DNA of 5,186 nucleotides from Polaromonas sp. (lineage in GTDB: Bacteria; Pseudomonadota; Gammaproteobacteria; Burkholderiales; Burkholderiaceae_C), in contig JABMMH010000145.1 of the NCBI GenBank assembly GCA_013205645.1, positions 1 to 5,186 of the forward strand, read 5' to 3'. Position numbers and translations under genes: made by a program. The notes under the pieces were generated by a model. That model ran no database searches and was not told the DNA's origin. It worked only from the letters and a program-made list of their open reading frames with translations. Position 1 is the first letter of the stretch. Every line of letters begins with the position of its first letter. Shown piece after piece: positions 1 to 5,078 of this stretch.

Positions 1-332
1 AAAAAGCCGGCATTGCCAAAGTCATCGACAACGCGGTCGACCGTTGGATGGCGGACCCGCGCATCAAACCCTTTTTCAAGGACACTGTGCCGCAGCGCCT
101 GAAGTTCGGCCTGACCGAACAAGTCTGCCAGTTGACTGGTGGCCCGTGCACCTACACCGGGCAGGACATGAAAACCGCCCACGCCACCATGGGCGTGAAC
201 AAAGCCGCTTTCAACAACTTGGTGGAAGGTTTGCAATTCGCCATGGATGATGAAAAGATTCCGTTCACTGTGCAAAACCGCTTGCTGGCACTGCTGGCAC
301 CCATGCACCGCGACATCATCACCGTGCGTTAA
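1..332 (+). CDS. Group 1 truncated haemoglobin, 3' part (5' end outside window)
   Basis: Small haem protein of the 2-over-2 globin fold, cytoplasmic; members bind O2 and NO, and some detoxify NO or act in redox chemistry. The frame is open from base 3 (first full codon Lys) to the TAA at 330-332, giving 109 visible residues; only about the first 10-20 residues of a usual ~120-130 residue protein are missing. Visible landmarks, counted from the first full codon: ADPRIKPFF (17-25, with the CD-region Phe), TGGPCTYTG (45-53), and DMKTAH (55-60), whose His60 (codon 180-182) is the proximal haem ligand F8. The end APMHRDI is typical of proteobacterial members. By eye alignment to Mycobacterium tuberculosis trHbN, the distal positions Tyr B10 and Gln E11 correspond to Val12 and Leu37 here, which is unusual. 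An ATG at 48 is internal to helix B and is not the true start. A hairpin terminator follows at 361. Family call secure; physiological role not inferable. Confidence 0.93.
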   Translation, partial: KAGIAKVIDNAVDRWMADPRIKPFFKDTVPQRLKFGLTEQVCQLTGGPCTYTGQDMKTAHATMGVNKAAFNNLVEGLQFAMDDEKIPFTVQNRLLALLAPMHRDIITVR

Positions 333-360
333 ATCCCGCGGCGTGATGCCCGCCTGATCG

Positions 361-393
361 ACAGGGGCCTGAGCGCCCCTGTGTTGATTTCTT
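361..393 (+). terminator. Hairpin terminator after truncated haemoglobin gene
   Basis: Perfect 8-bp stem ACAGGGGC / GCCCCTGT with a 6-nt loop (361-382), followed by the moderately T-rich GTTGATTTCTT. It lies 28 bp after the haemoglobin stop and 33 bp before the next start. The U-tract is interrupted, so termination may be partial. It suggests that the lipoprotein gene has its own promoter, although I found no convincing -35/-10 pair in the short gap. Confidence 0.65.
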
Positions 394-415
394 CCAAATT
401 ACAAAGTAGCTCACC

Positions 416-961
416 ATGACTGTTCGCACCACCCTGTCACTTCTCGCCGTTGTCGGTCTATCGGCTTGCGCCACCCAAGTCGGCAATATGGCACCGTTCT
501 CACAAGCCAGCCTGCCCGATGCCATCAAAGTCCCTGCTGGCCAACGCGTGGCCATGGAGACCATGGCTGCGGGCGATATCACCTACCTGTGCAGCGCCAA
601 GAAAGACATGGCGGGTCAGTTCGAATGGGTCTTTGCCGGGCCAGACGCCGGGCTGAAAGACCGCAGTGGCAAGGTCGTCGGCAGGTACTACGGACCGCCG
701 GCCACGTGGGAAGCGGTGGACTACTCCAAGGTCACGGGCACGCAATTAGCCGTTGCACCGAACGGCACCGGCAACATTCCCATGCAGTTGGTCAAGGCCA
801 ATCCGGCCATGGGCATGGGCGCCATGCAAGGCGTGAGTTACATACAGCGCGTGAAAACCATGGGCGGCGTGGCACCACAAGCGGCTTGTGATGCGGGCAC
901 CGTGAACGAAAAGAAAATCGTGACATACACCGCCGACTACATCTTCTGGAGCGCCATGTGA
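416..961 (+). CDS. DUF3455 domain lipoprotein
   Basis: Protein of 181 residues in the DUF3455 family (PF11937), a secreted family of unknown biochemical function. The N-terminus is a lipoprotein signal: a short start with one Arg, a hydrophobic stretch at 7-15, and the lipobox L15-S-A-C18, so Cys18 should be lipidated. Residue +2 is Ala rather than Asp, which by the enterobacterial rule favours the outer membrane. Family landmarks follow in order: VPAGQRV (39-45), Y57-x-C59, WVF (71-73), GRYYGPPATWEA (89-100), YIQRVKT (142-148) with a Gly-Gly at 150-151, and YTADYIFW (171-178). Cys59 and Cys158 could form a disulfide in the periplasm. No strong Shine-Dalgarno precedes the ATG, but the signal peptide starts exactly there. 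A Met/Gly-rich stretch (131-138) precedes the YIQR motif. The regulator gene starting 20 bp downstream is probably co-transcribed. Confidence 0.88.
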   Translation: MTVRTTLSLLAVVGLSACATQVGNMAPFSQASLPDAIKVPAGQRVAMETMAAGDITYLCSAKKDMAGQFEWVFAGPDAGLKDRSGKVVGRYYGPPATWEAVDYSKVTGTQLAVAPNGTGNIPMQLVKANPAMGMGAMQGVSYIQRVKTMGGVAPQAACDAGTVNEKKIVTYTADYIFWSAM

Positions 962-965
962 ATTC

Positions 966-971
966 AGGGGG
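966..971 (+). promoter_or_regulatory. Ribosome binding site deciding the start of the MarR-like gene
   Basis: AGGGGG lies 10 nt before the ATG at 982 and inside the reading frame that would start from GTG 958. It therefore argues for the shorter product. The gap from the upstream stop codon to this ATG is 20 bp. Confidence 0.55.
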
Positions 972-981
972 TGTACTTTTG

Positions 982-1341
982 ATGCCGTCCGAAGAATCCA
1001 TCACCTACATGAACTTTTTGCGGCTAGTCCAGGAGGTTCGCGCGTCTCCTGATTTCATCAGTCTCAGCCCGGTTGAAGAGCGACTCTTGAACCTGCTGGC
1101 GTCGTCTTGGGTGCTTGGTATAAAAATCACGGTGCTACAGGCGGTGCAAGTCGACACCCTCATCTCTCACAGCACGTCTCACCGATTGCTCAAATCTTTG
1201 CGCTTGAAAAAGTTCATCAAGCTGTGCGTGGACAAAGATGACAACCGGGTCAAGTACGTGCAACCCACAGACAAGACCCATGCTTTTTTCAAGGTGCTTG
1301 GCCTGTGCGTTGAGCGTGCGCAAGAACGCATAACCGCTTAA
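982..1341 (+). CDS. Small MarR-like winged-helix transcriptional regulator
   Basis: Protein of 119 residues with the layout of a MarR-type winged helix-turn-helix domain: helix SPVEERLLNLLASSWV (29-44), a helix-turn-helix with the likely recognition helix HSTSHRLLKSLRLKKF (63-78), and a beta wing around CVDKDDNRVKYVQPT (82-96), where the Asp/Asn-Arg pattern resembles the MarR wing. It is predicted to be a cytoplasmic DNA-binding protein, probably dimeric; ligand and target are unknown. The ATG at 982 is preferred because AGGGGG at 966-971 sits 10 nt upstream. A GTG at 958 is in frame and overlaps the lipoprotein stop, but it would add a Gly/Val-rich octapeptide and lacks its own ribosome site. 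At ~120 residues it is shorter than classical MarR proteins (~140-150), with little dimerisation helix at the C-terminus. It may control the adjacent lipoprotein gene; this is inference. Confidence 0.75.
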   Translation: MPSEESITYMNFLRLVQEVRASPDFISLSPVEERLLNLLASSWVLGIKITVLQAVQVDTLISHSTSHRLLKSLRLKKFIKLCVDKDDNRVKYVQPTDKTHAFFKVLGLCVERAQERITA

Positions 1342-1345
1342 TCTG

Positions 1346-1373
1346 AGCCGGCATCAATCCGGCTTGGCTTTCT
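1346..1373 (+). terminator. Hairpin terminator after the MarR-like gene
   Basis: AGCCGG (1346-1351) pairs with CCGGCT (1359-1364) around a 7-nt loop, beginning 5 bp after the stop codon, and is followed by TTGGCTTTCT. The stem is short and the U-tract weak. Placement directly behind the stop makes a terminator the best reading. Confidence 0.5.
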
Positions 1374-1434
1374 CGCTAATGCGTCAGTGATAGGATTTGG
1401 CCGCCCGAACTAGGGTCGCACCGCCAAATTCAAA

Positions 1435-1950
1435 ATGAAAAAACATGTTGCCATCACCCTGCTGGTCTTGACCACCTTGGGCGTCTTGAAAGCGCATGTC
1501 GGTATCGAGCGCCAAGACGGCGCTTACTTCTTGAGCTATCAAGGCAAACAACACGATGTCTTGGGCGCATTTCTGAACCAGACGAACGCCATGCTGCGGC
1601 AATGCGGCTCAGTGCAAGTCATAGACATCAACAGTCCGCAAGCTGACGCGGCCCTCAAAGCCATCCAAAACTACAGCCCACCTGACTCTAACCATGCGCG
1701 CCTTCTCGGCTTACAGCAGCAAGGCCCGTGGCTGTTGGCTGAGCTTGAGTTTTCGACCCTGAATCCGGCCGTGGTGCTGCTGACCAGCGACCCGCAAACT
1801 GCGCGCGTTGTTGAAGGCGCGATCTGGAGCGGCACCACCGCCCCATGGCAATCAGCCAATCTGATACGCCGCTACATTCAAGACCGAGCGCCGCAAGCCC
1901 CCAAAGAGTTGATGAACTGCTTTGACCCTGTCAATGCGCTGTTCAAGTAG
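1435..1950 (+). CDS. Hypothetical exported or membrane-anchored protein, 171 aa
   Basis: I do not recognise a family. The protein begins with a classical export signature: MKK, then a hydrophobic segment (5-18), then L18-K-A20, which could be a signal peptidase site or simply the end of an uncleaved anchor. The remaining ~150 residues look soluble, with a Gly/Tyr-rich start (DGAYFLSYQGKQHD, 28-41), a Gln-rich middle (LGLQQQGPW, 91-99) and an alternating strand-like stretch VVLLTSD (113-119). Two cysteines, Cys57 and Cys162, lie outside the signal segment and could form a periplasmic disulfide. Codon usage and composition match the neighbours, and the frame is uninterrupted, so it appears to be a real gene. 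No Shine-Dalgarno is visible before the ATG. The 93 bp upstream contain the preceding terminator and no convincing promoter. It converges on the serine hydrolase gene with 6 bp between stops. Confidence 0.7.
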   Translation: MKKHVAITLLVLTTLGVLKAHVGIERQDGAYFLSYQGKQHDVLGAFLNQTNAMLRQCGSVQVIDINSPQADAALKAIQNYSPPDSNHARLLGLQQQGPWLLAELEFSTLNPAVVLLTSDPQTARVVEGAIWSGTTAPWQSANLIRRYIQDRAPQAPKELMNCFDPVNALFK

Positions 1951-1956
1951 TCGCGG

Positions 1957-3045
1957 CTAATCAACTCTCGCCGGTATCGCCGCCGTCACGCGCTGACAAA
2001 ACCCGTCGATCCGAGCGCCTTCTATCCAGCGCACCACAGCCACGAGGTCCCGGTCCGGGTCAATCCAGACTACGCTGGCACCGGCACCGATGCAAAAGTA
2101 GCTGGACGCTGAGGCGCTGGGGCAAACCCCACGCAGCCGGTTCAGCCACACCAAGGTGCCGTACCAAGGGGCCATACCGCAAGGCGTCAGCATGCGGTGA
2201 ATCCAATCTTTCGAGACTACTTGCCGGTCGCCGACGCGTCCTTGGTCTAGCATCATCTGGCCGATCAAGGCTTGGTCAACGCTGCCAATCGACAAGCCCG
2301 CGCCCCAGTGCGTCCCACCCGGCACCGACTGCATGCGCTGACCATCGATCTCGACCCAGCTGTTGTCATAACCCTCCCAACGCCAGTTGTCGCTGGCGCC
2401 GACCGGCTGAGCGATGGCCTCACGAAAAACATCAGGCAGCGGACGCTTGAACAAATGCAGCAGCGCCAGCCCCAGTTGGTTGATGCGAACGTCGTTGTAT
2501 TCCCAGTACGTGCCGGGCGTTTGCAACGGCCGCGGATCGCCCTTCTGGCCAACGTCCTTGGCGTCAGGGCGCGGCGGCTGGTATTGCAGATGTCGGTAGC
2601 GGTCTACTTGGTCTGGGATGCCAAAACACTCGCCCTCCCACTCGCTGGTCTGCTGCAGCAATTGCAGCCAAGTGATGGACTGGTTGTGCGCGCTGTCAAA
2701 ACCAATGCCCTTGATTTTTACGCTGACCGGCTCATCCAAGTCCGGCAACAAGCCTCGATCGTGGGCCACACCAGCCAGCAGCGCGAGATAGGTCTTGGCG
2801 ATGGAAAAAGTCAGGTCGGCCCGCTGCGGCTCGCCCCACTCGATCAGCTGCCGACCACCCACACGCACAACACCGGACACAGGGCCGCGCGGATGCACCG
2901 GCCCGAGCAGCCGGTTCCATGGCGGCGGGTCCATGTTGTGAATGCCCCAGTTGTCGTTGTTGTCACGGCCCCAAGAGGTTTCGTTGGCGATAGAAAAATC
3001 AACAGCGCTTTGCAGTTGGGCGAAATCAATCTTAGGTGTGTTCAT
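1957..3045 (-). CDS. Beta-lactamase-fold serine hydrolase (PF00144 family)
   Basis: Protein of 362 residues in the class C beta-lactamase / penicillin-binding-protein-like / esterase family. The nucleophile motif SxxK is S81-I-A-K84, in the typical context ADLTFSIAKTYLALLAG. The second motif, usually YxN, aligns with Y183-N-D185 in PGTYWEYNDVRINQLG (178-192), so Asp replaces Asn. The KTG/HxG position near the C-terminus aligns with G320-A-G322, followed by the strand VVWIDPDRDLVAVVRW (325-340). There is no signal peptide, so it should be cytoplasmic, unlike true beta-lactamases; a role as an esterase, amidase or lactonase on a small molecule is more likely than antibiotic resistance. The start lies 7 bp after the stop of the Bug-protein gene, without its own clear Shine-Dalgarno, indicating a shared transcript and translational coupling. 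Family membership is secure; the substrate is unknown. Confidence 0.9.
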   Translation of the reverse strand: MNTPKIDFAQLQSAVDFSIANETSWGRDNNDNWGIHNMDPPPWNRLLGPVHPRGPVSGVVRVGGRQLIEWGEPQRADLTFSIAKTYLALLAGVAHDRGLLPDLDEPVSVKIKGIGFDSAHNQSITWLQLLQQTSEWEGECFGIPDQVDRYRHLQYQPPRPDAKDVGQKGDPRPLQTPGTYWEYNDVRINQLGLALLHLFKRPLPDVFREAIAQPVGASDNWRWEGYDNSWVEIDGQRMQSVPGGTHWGAGLSIGSVDQALIGQMMLDQGRVGDRQVVSKDWIHRMLTPCGMAPWYGTLVWLNRLRGVCPSASASSYFCIGAGASVVWIDPDRDLVAVVRWIEGARIDGFCQRVTAAIPARVD

Positions 3046-3052
3046 GCATTGT

Positions 3053-4030
3053 TCAATCTACTGACGCACCAGATGCGGCGACGACTTTGGCCCACTTCTC
3101 GGTTTCTTCCTGCATCATTTTTCCGAAATCGGCGGGTGTGCCGGCTATGGGAAGACCGCCTAAGGCGGCCAAGCGCTCTCGCATTTTGGGGTCTGCCAGC
3201 GCGCGATTGACTTCGGCGTTGACTTTGTCGATGGCTTCACGCGGCGACCCTTTGGGCATGCCAACACCAAACCACGCAGTGGCTTCGTAGCCGGGGACAG
3301 TGTCGCTCACCGTGGGCAACGCGGGAAAGGACGGTTCGCGCGCAGCAGAGGTCACGGCCAGCGCGCGAATGGTGCCGCCCTTGATGTGCGCGGCAGACGA
3401 GGTCAGATTGTCAAAAAAAACTTGCACCTGCCCGCCGATCAGGTCGGTCAACACCGGGCCAGCGCCTTTGTACGGAATGTGCGTCATGCTGCAGCCGGTC
3501 ATGACTTTGAACAACTCACCCGACAGATGGGTTGAGGTGCCACTGCCTGAAGAAGCCATGTTGACCTTGCTCGGGTTGGCCTTGCAATAGGCGATGAACT
3601 CAGCCACCGTTTTAACGGGTAGGGTGTTGGTCACCACCATCACGTTGGGCGTGCGCACCAAGCCGGCGACCGGTGCGATGTCACGGATGACGTTGAACGG
3701 CAGCTTCTTGTAAAGCGATGCATTGATGCCGTGGGCGGGATTCACCAAGAGCATGGTGTAACCGTCAGGCGGCGCGTTGACCACCATCTCGGTGCCGATG
3801 TTGTTGCCCCCGCCAGGCCTGTTCTCAACGATGAACTGCTGACCCATCTTCTCCGTCAGCCATTGCGCCATGATGCGCGCCAACACGTCCGTGGTGCCCC
3901 CCGGCGGGTACGGCACAACCCACTTCACCGGGCGCGCCGGGTACTCTGCAGCCGATGCGGCACCGATGCCGGTGCACACAGCGAAGAGAAGCACGGCCGC
4001 AAATCGGGAGAAACGAGTGAAGCATGTCAT
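3053..4030 (-). CDS. Bug/TctC-family tripartite tricarboxylate transporter solute-binding protein
   Basis: Periplasmic receptor of 325 residues (PF03401) that captures a small carboxylate or related anion for a TctAB-type membrane transporter, or acts as a sensor component. The signal peptide spans residues 1-27: TCFTRFSRF basic region, hydrophobic core 11-23, and A25-S-A27 before AEYP. Family landmarks: YPARPVKWVVPYPPGGTTD (30-48), VENRPGGGNNIGTE (68-81), PDGYT (88-92), IPYKGAGP (185-192) and FFDNL (205-209), all at usual positions, and the total length is typical. The start at 4030 is chosen because AGGA (4037-4040) sits 6 nt upstream and the signal peptide begins there. The frame stays open to an ATG at 4177, but that extension crosses the promoter and operator and reads as non-protein. 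The serine hydrolase gene follows 7 bp after the stop. No tctA or tctB lies in the window, which is common for orphan Bug genes in Burkholderiales. Confidence 0.94.
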   Translation of the reverse strand: MTCFTRFSRFAAVLLFAVCTGIGAASAAEYPARPVKWVVPYPPGGTTDVLARIMAQWLTEKMGQQFIVENRPGGGNNIGTEMVVNAPPDGYTMLLVNPAHGINASLYKKLPFNVIRDIAPVAGLVRTPNVMVVTNTLPVKTVAEFIAYCKANPSKVNMASSGSGTSTHLSGELFKVMTGCSMTHIPYKGAGPVLTDLIGGQVQVFFDNLTSSAAHIKGGTIRALAVTSAAREPSFPALPTVSDTVPGYEATAWFGVGMPKGSPREAIDKVNAEVNRALADPKMRERLAALGGLPIAGTPADFGKMMQEETEKWAKVVAASGASVD

Positions 4031-4036
4031 GTCTGT

Positions 4037-4040
4037 TCCT
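4037..4040 (-). promoter_or_regulatory. Ribosome binding site deciding the start of the Bug-protein gene
   Basis: On the minus strand AGGA lies 6 nt before the ATG at 4030. It selects this start over the upstream in-frame ATG at 4177 and gives a protein that begins with a normal signal peptide. Confidence 0.7.
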
Positions 4041-4076
4041 AATCGGTGAAGTGAAGGACGCGTGATGGCGACCTTG

Positions 4077-4105
4077 AGACTATTTTTTTTATGACCCGCT
4101 GTCAA
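4077..4105 (-). promoter_or_regulatory. Sigma-70-type promoter of the Bug-protein / hydrolase operon
   Basis: Reading the minus strand, a consensus -35 box TTGACA occupies 4105-4100. Exactly 17 bp later is TAGTCT (4082-4077), which keeps the conserved first, second and last bases of TATAAT but is otherwise weak. The 17-bp spacer ends in a run of eight A. Transcription would start near 4070, leaving about 40 nt of leader before the ATG at 4030. A perfect -35 with a poor -10 and an adjoining inverted repeat suggests a regulated promoter, possibly needing an activator. Confidence 0.55.
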
Positions 4106-4124
4106 TCTAGTGTCTTCCACTAGA
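4106..4124. promoter_or_regulatory. Perfect 19-bp inverted repeat, candidate operator
   Basis: TCTAGTG (4106-4112) and CACTAGA (4118-4124) are perfect inverted repeats around the 5-bp spacer TCTTC. The repeat directly abuts the TTGACA -35 box at 4100-4105 of the Bug-protein promoter, centred about 45 bp upstream of the inferred transcription start. That placement suits either an activator contacting polymerase or a repressor blocking it, and the divergent aldolase gene could share control. It is not a terminator: the arms are AT-containing, no coding region ends nearby, and there is no U-tract. I cannot assign the regulator family, and no regulator gene lies next to it. Confidence 0.6.
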
Positions 4125-4261
4125 GCCCGAGCCGTAAGATCAGTGCCGAACACGGACTGGGGCCACTCAAAAGTCACGCTATGGCGCGGTACAAAACCCG
4201 CTTGGAATTGACGTGATGCAGCCCGTTAAAAACGCCCTCGATCGACCCAAGGAAACCGCTC
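4125..4261 (+). promoter_or_regulatory. Upstream region and ribosome binding site of the aldolase gene
   Basis: No confident plus-strand promoter is visible. The best pair is TTGGAA (4202-4207) and GTTAAA (4225-4230) with a 17-bp spacer, matching consensus at only 4 and 3 positions. The ribosome binding site is clear: AAGGA at 4249-4253, 8 nt before the ATG at 4262. The rest of the stretch shows no gene, repeat or strong hairpin. Confidence 0.4.
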
Positions 4262-5068
4262 ATGACCGCTGGAAATAGTTTCAAAACCGCCTTAGCCCAC
4301 AAACAACCGCAGATCGGTCTGTGGTTGTCGATGGCCGAACCCTATCTGGCGGAAGTCAGTGCCACCGCTGGTTTCGACTGGTTGTTGATTGATGGCGAAC
4401 ATGCGCCCAACGACTTGCGCAGCACGCTCAGCGCCTTGCAGGCCATCGCGCCTTACCGCTCGCAGCCGGTGGTGCGGGCCGTCTCTGGTGACGTGCACCT
4501 GATCAAACAATTGCTCGACATCGGCGCCCAAAACCTGTTGATTCCAATGGTCGACACGGCCGAGCAGGCGCGCCAACTGGTGCTGGCCACGCAGTACCCA
4601 CCGCTGGGCATACGCGGCGTCGGCAGCATGGTGGCGCGCTCATCACGTTGGGGCGCGCAGGCCGACTATCTGCAGGTCGCAGACAGCGAGATTTGTCTGC
4701 TGGTGCAGGCTGAGTCTGTGCTGGCGTTGGAGAACCTGGAAGCGATTTGCGCTGTCGACGGCGTTGACGGCGTCTTCATCGGCCCGGCGGATCTGGCGGC
4801 GTCGATGGGCTTGCGCGGACAGCCGTTCCACCCGGAAGTGCAAGCCGCGATTGAGCGTGCGATCACCACCATCGTGGCCTCCGGCAAGGCGGCCGGCACA
4901 CTGATGTCTGACCAAAAGGTGGCGCGCCGCTACCTTGCGCTGGGCGCCACCTTTGTCGCTACGGGTGTGGATGTGCTGGTCTACGCCAATGCAGCGCGCA
5001 CGCTGGCGGCGGACTTTATCGGCGCCACATCGCCAAGGTCAGCAGCCGATTCACCACCGGCTTACTGA
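4262..5068 (+). CDS. hpaI: HpaI/HpcH-family class II pyruvate aldolase (4-hydroxy-2-oxoheptanedioate aldolase type)
   Basis: Cytoplasmic, divalent-metal-dependent aldolase of 268 residues. HpaI cleaves 4-hydroxy-2-oxoheptanedioate to pyruvate and succinate semialdehyde, the last step of the homoprotocatechuate meta-cleavage route; relatives act on other 4-hydroxy-2-oxoacids. The sequence closely follows E. coli HpaI as I recall it, with a +2 numbering offset: Trp21, Asp44 and the likely base His47 in LLIDGEHAPND (41-51), the pyruvate-binding Arg72 in QPVVRA (68-73), metal ligands Glu151 (LLVQAE) and Asp177 (FIGPADL), and RGVGS (118-122). Length is normal, and the start is supported by AAGGA at 4249. 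It stands alone, without hpaB, hpaD, hpaG or hpaH nearby, so the natural substrate may differ from the 4-hydroxyphenylacetate intermediate. It diverges from the Bug-protein/hydrolase operon across a shared control region. 2-Dehydro-3-deoxyglucarate aldolase (GarL) is the main alternative; the motif context favours HpaI. Confidence 0.9.
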   Translation: MTAGNSFKTALAHKQPQIGLWLSMAEPYLAEVSATAGFDWLLIDGEHAPNDLRSTLSALQAIAPYRSQPVVRAVSGDVHLIKQLLDIGAQNLLIPMVDTAEQARQLVLATQYPPLGIRGVGSMVARSSRWGAQADYLQVADSEICLLVQAESVLALENLEAICAVDGVDGVFIGPADLAASMGLRGQPFHPEVQAAIERAITTIVASGKAAGTLMSDQKVARRYLALGATFVATGVDVLVYANAARTLAADFIGATSPRSAADSPPAY

Positions 5069-5078
5069 ACAAGCCAGG

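Noticed and set aside
48..332. Haemoglobin gene starting at the ATG at 48
   Set aside because: The frame is open upstream to the window edge and encodes helix B residues of the globin fold, so this Met is internal and the gene is truncated only by the window.
958..981. GTG start for the MarR-like regulator overlapping the lipoprotein stop codon
   Set aside because: It has no ribosome binding site of its own, and the AGGGGG that could serve the ATG at 982 lies inside this extension. It cannot be fully excluded.
1364..1396. TTGGCT and TAGGAT as a promoter for the 171-residue protein gene
   Set aside because: The spacing is 21 bp, too long for a sigma-70 promoter, and the first box overlaps the terminator of the preceding gene.
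3156..3168. Short hairpin CCGCC-TAA-GGCGG
   Set aside because: It falls within the Bug-protein coding sequence, has 5-bp arms and a 3-nt loop, and no T-run follows; this is expected by chance in GC-rich coding DNA.
2272..3210. Long plus-strand open frame of 312 codons antisense to the serine hydrolase and the end of the Bug-protein gene
   Set aside because: Its product has no recognisable domain and is rich in Arg, Val and Gln as expected from the complement of GC-rich coding DNA. The minus strand carries clear family motifs over the whole span.
4031..4177. N-terminal extension of the Bug protein from an ATG at 4177
   Set aside because: It would place about 49 unrelated residues before a normal signal peptide, and the inferred promoter and operator lie inside it. 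The ATG at 4030 has a proper ribosome binding site.
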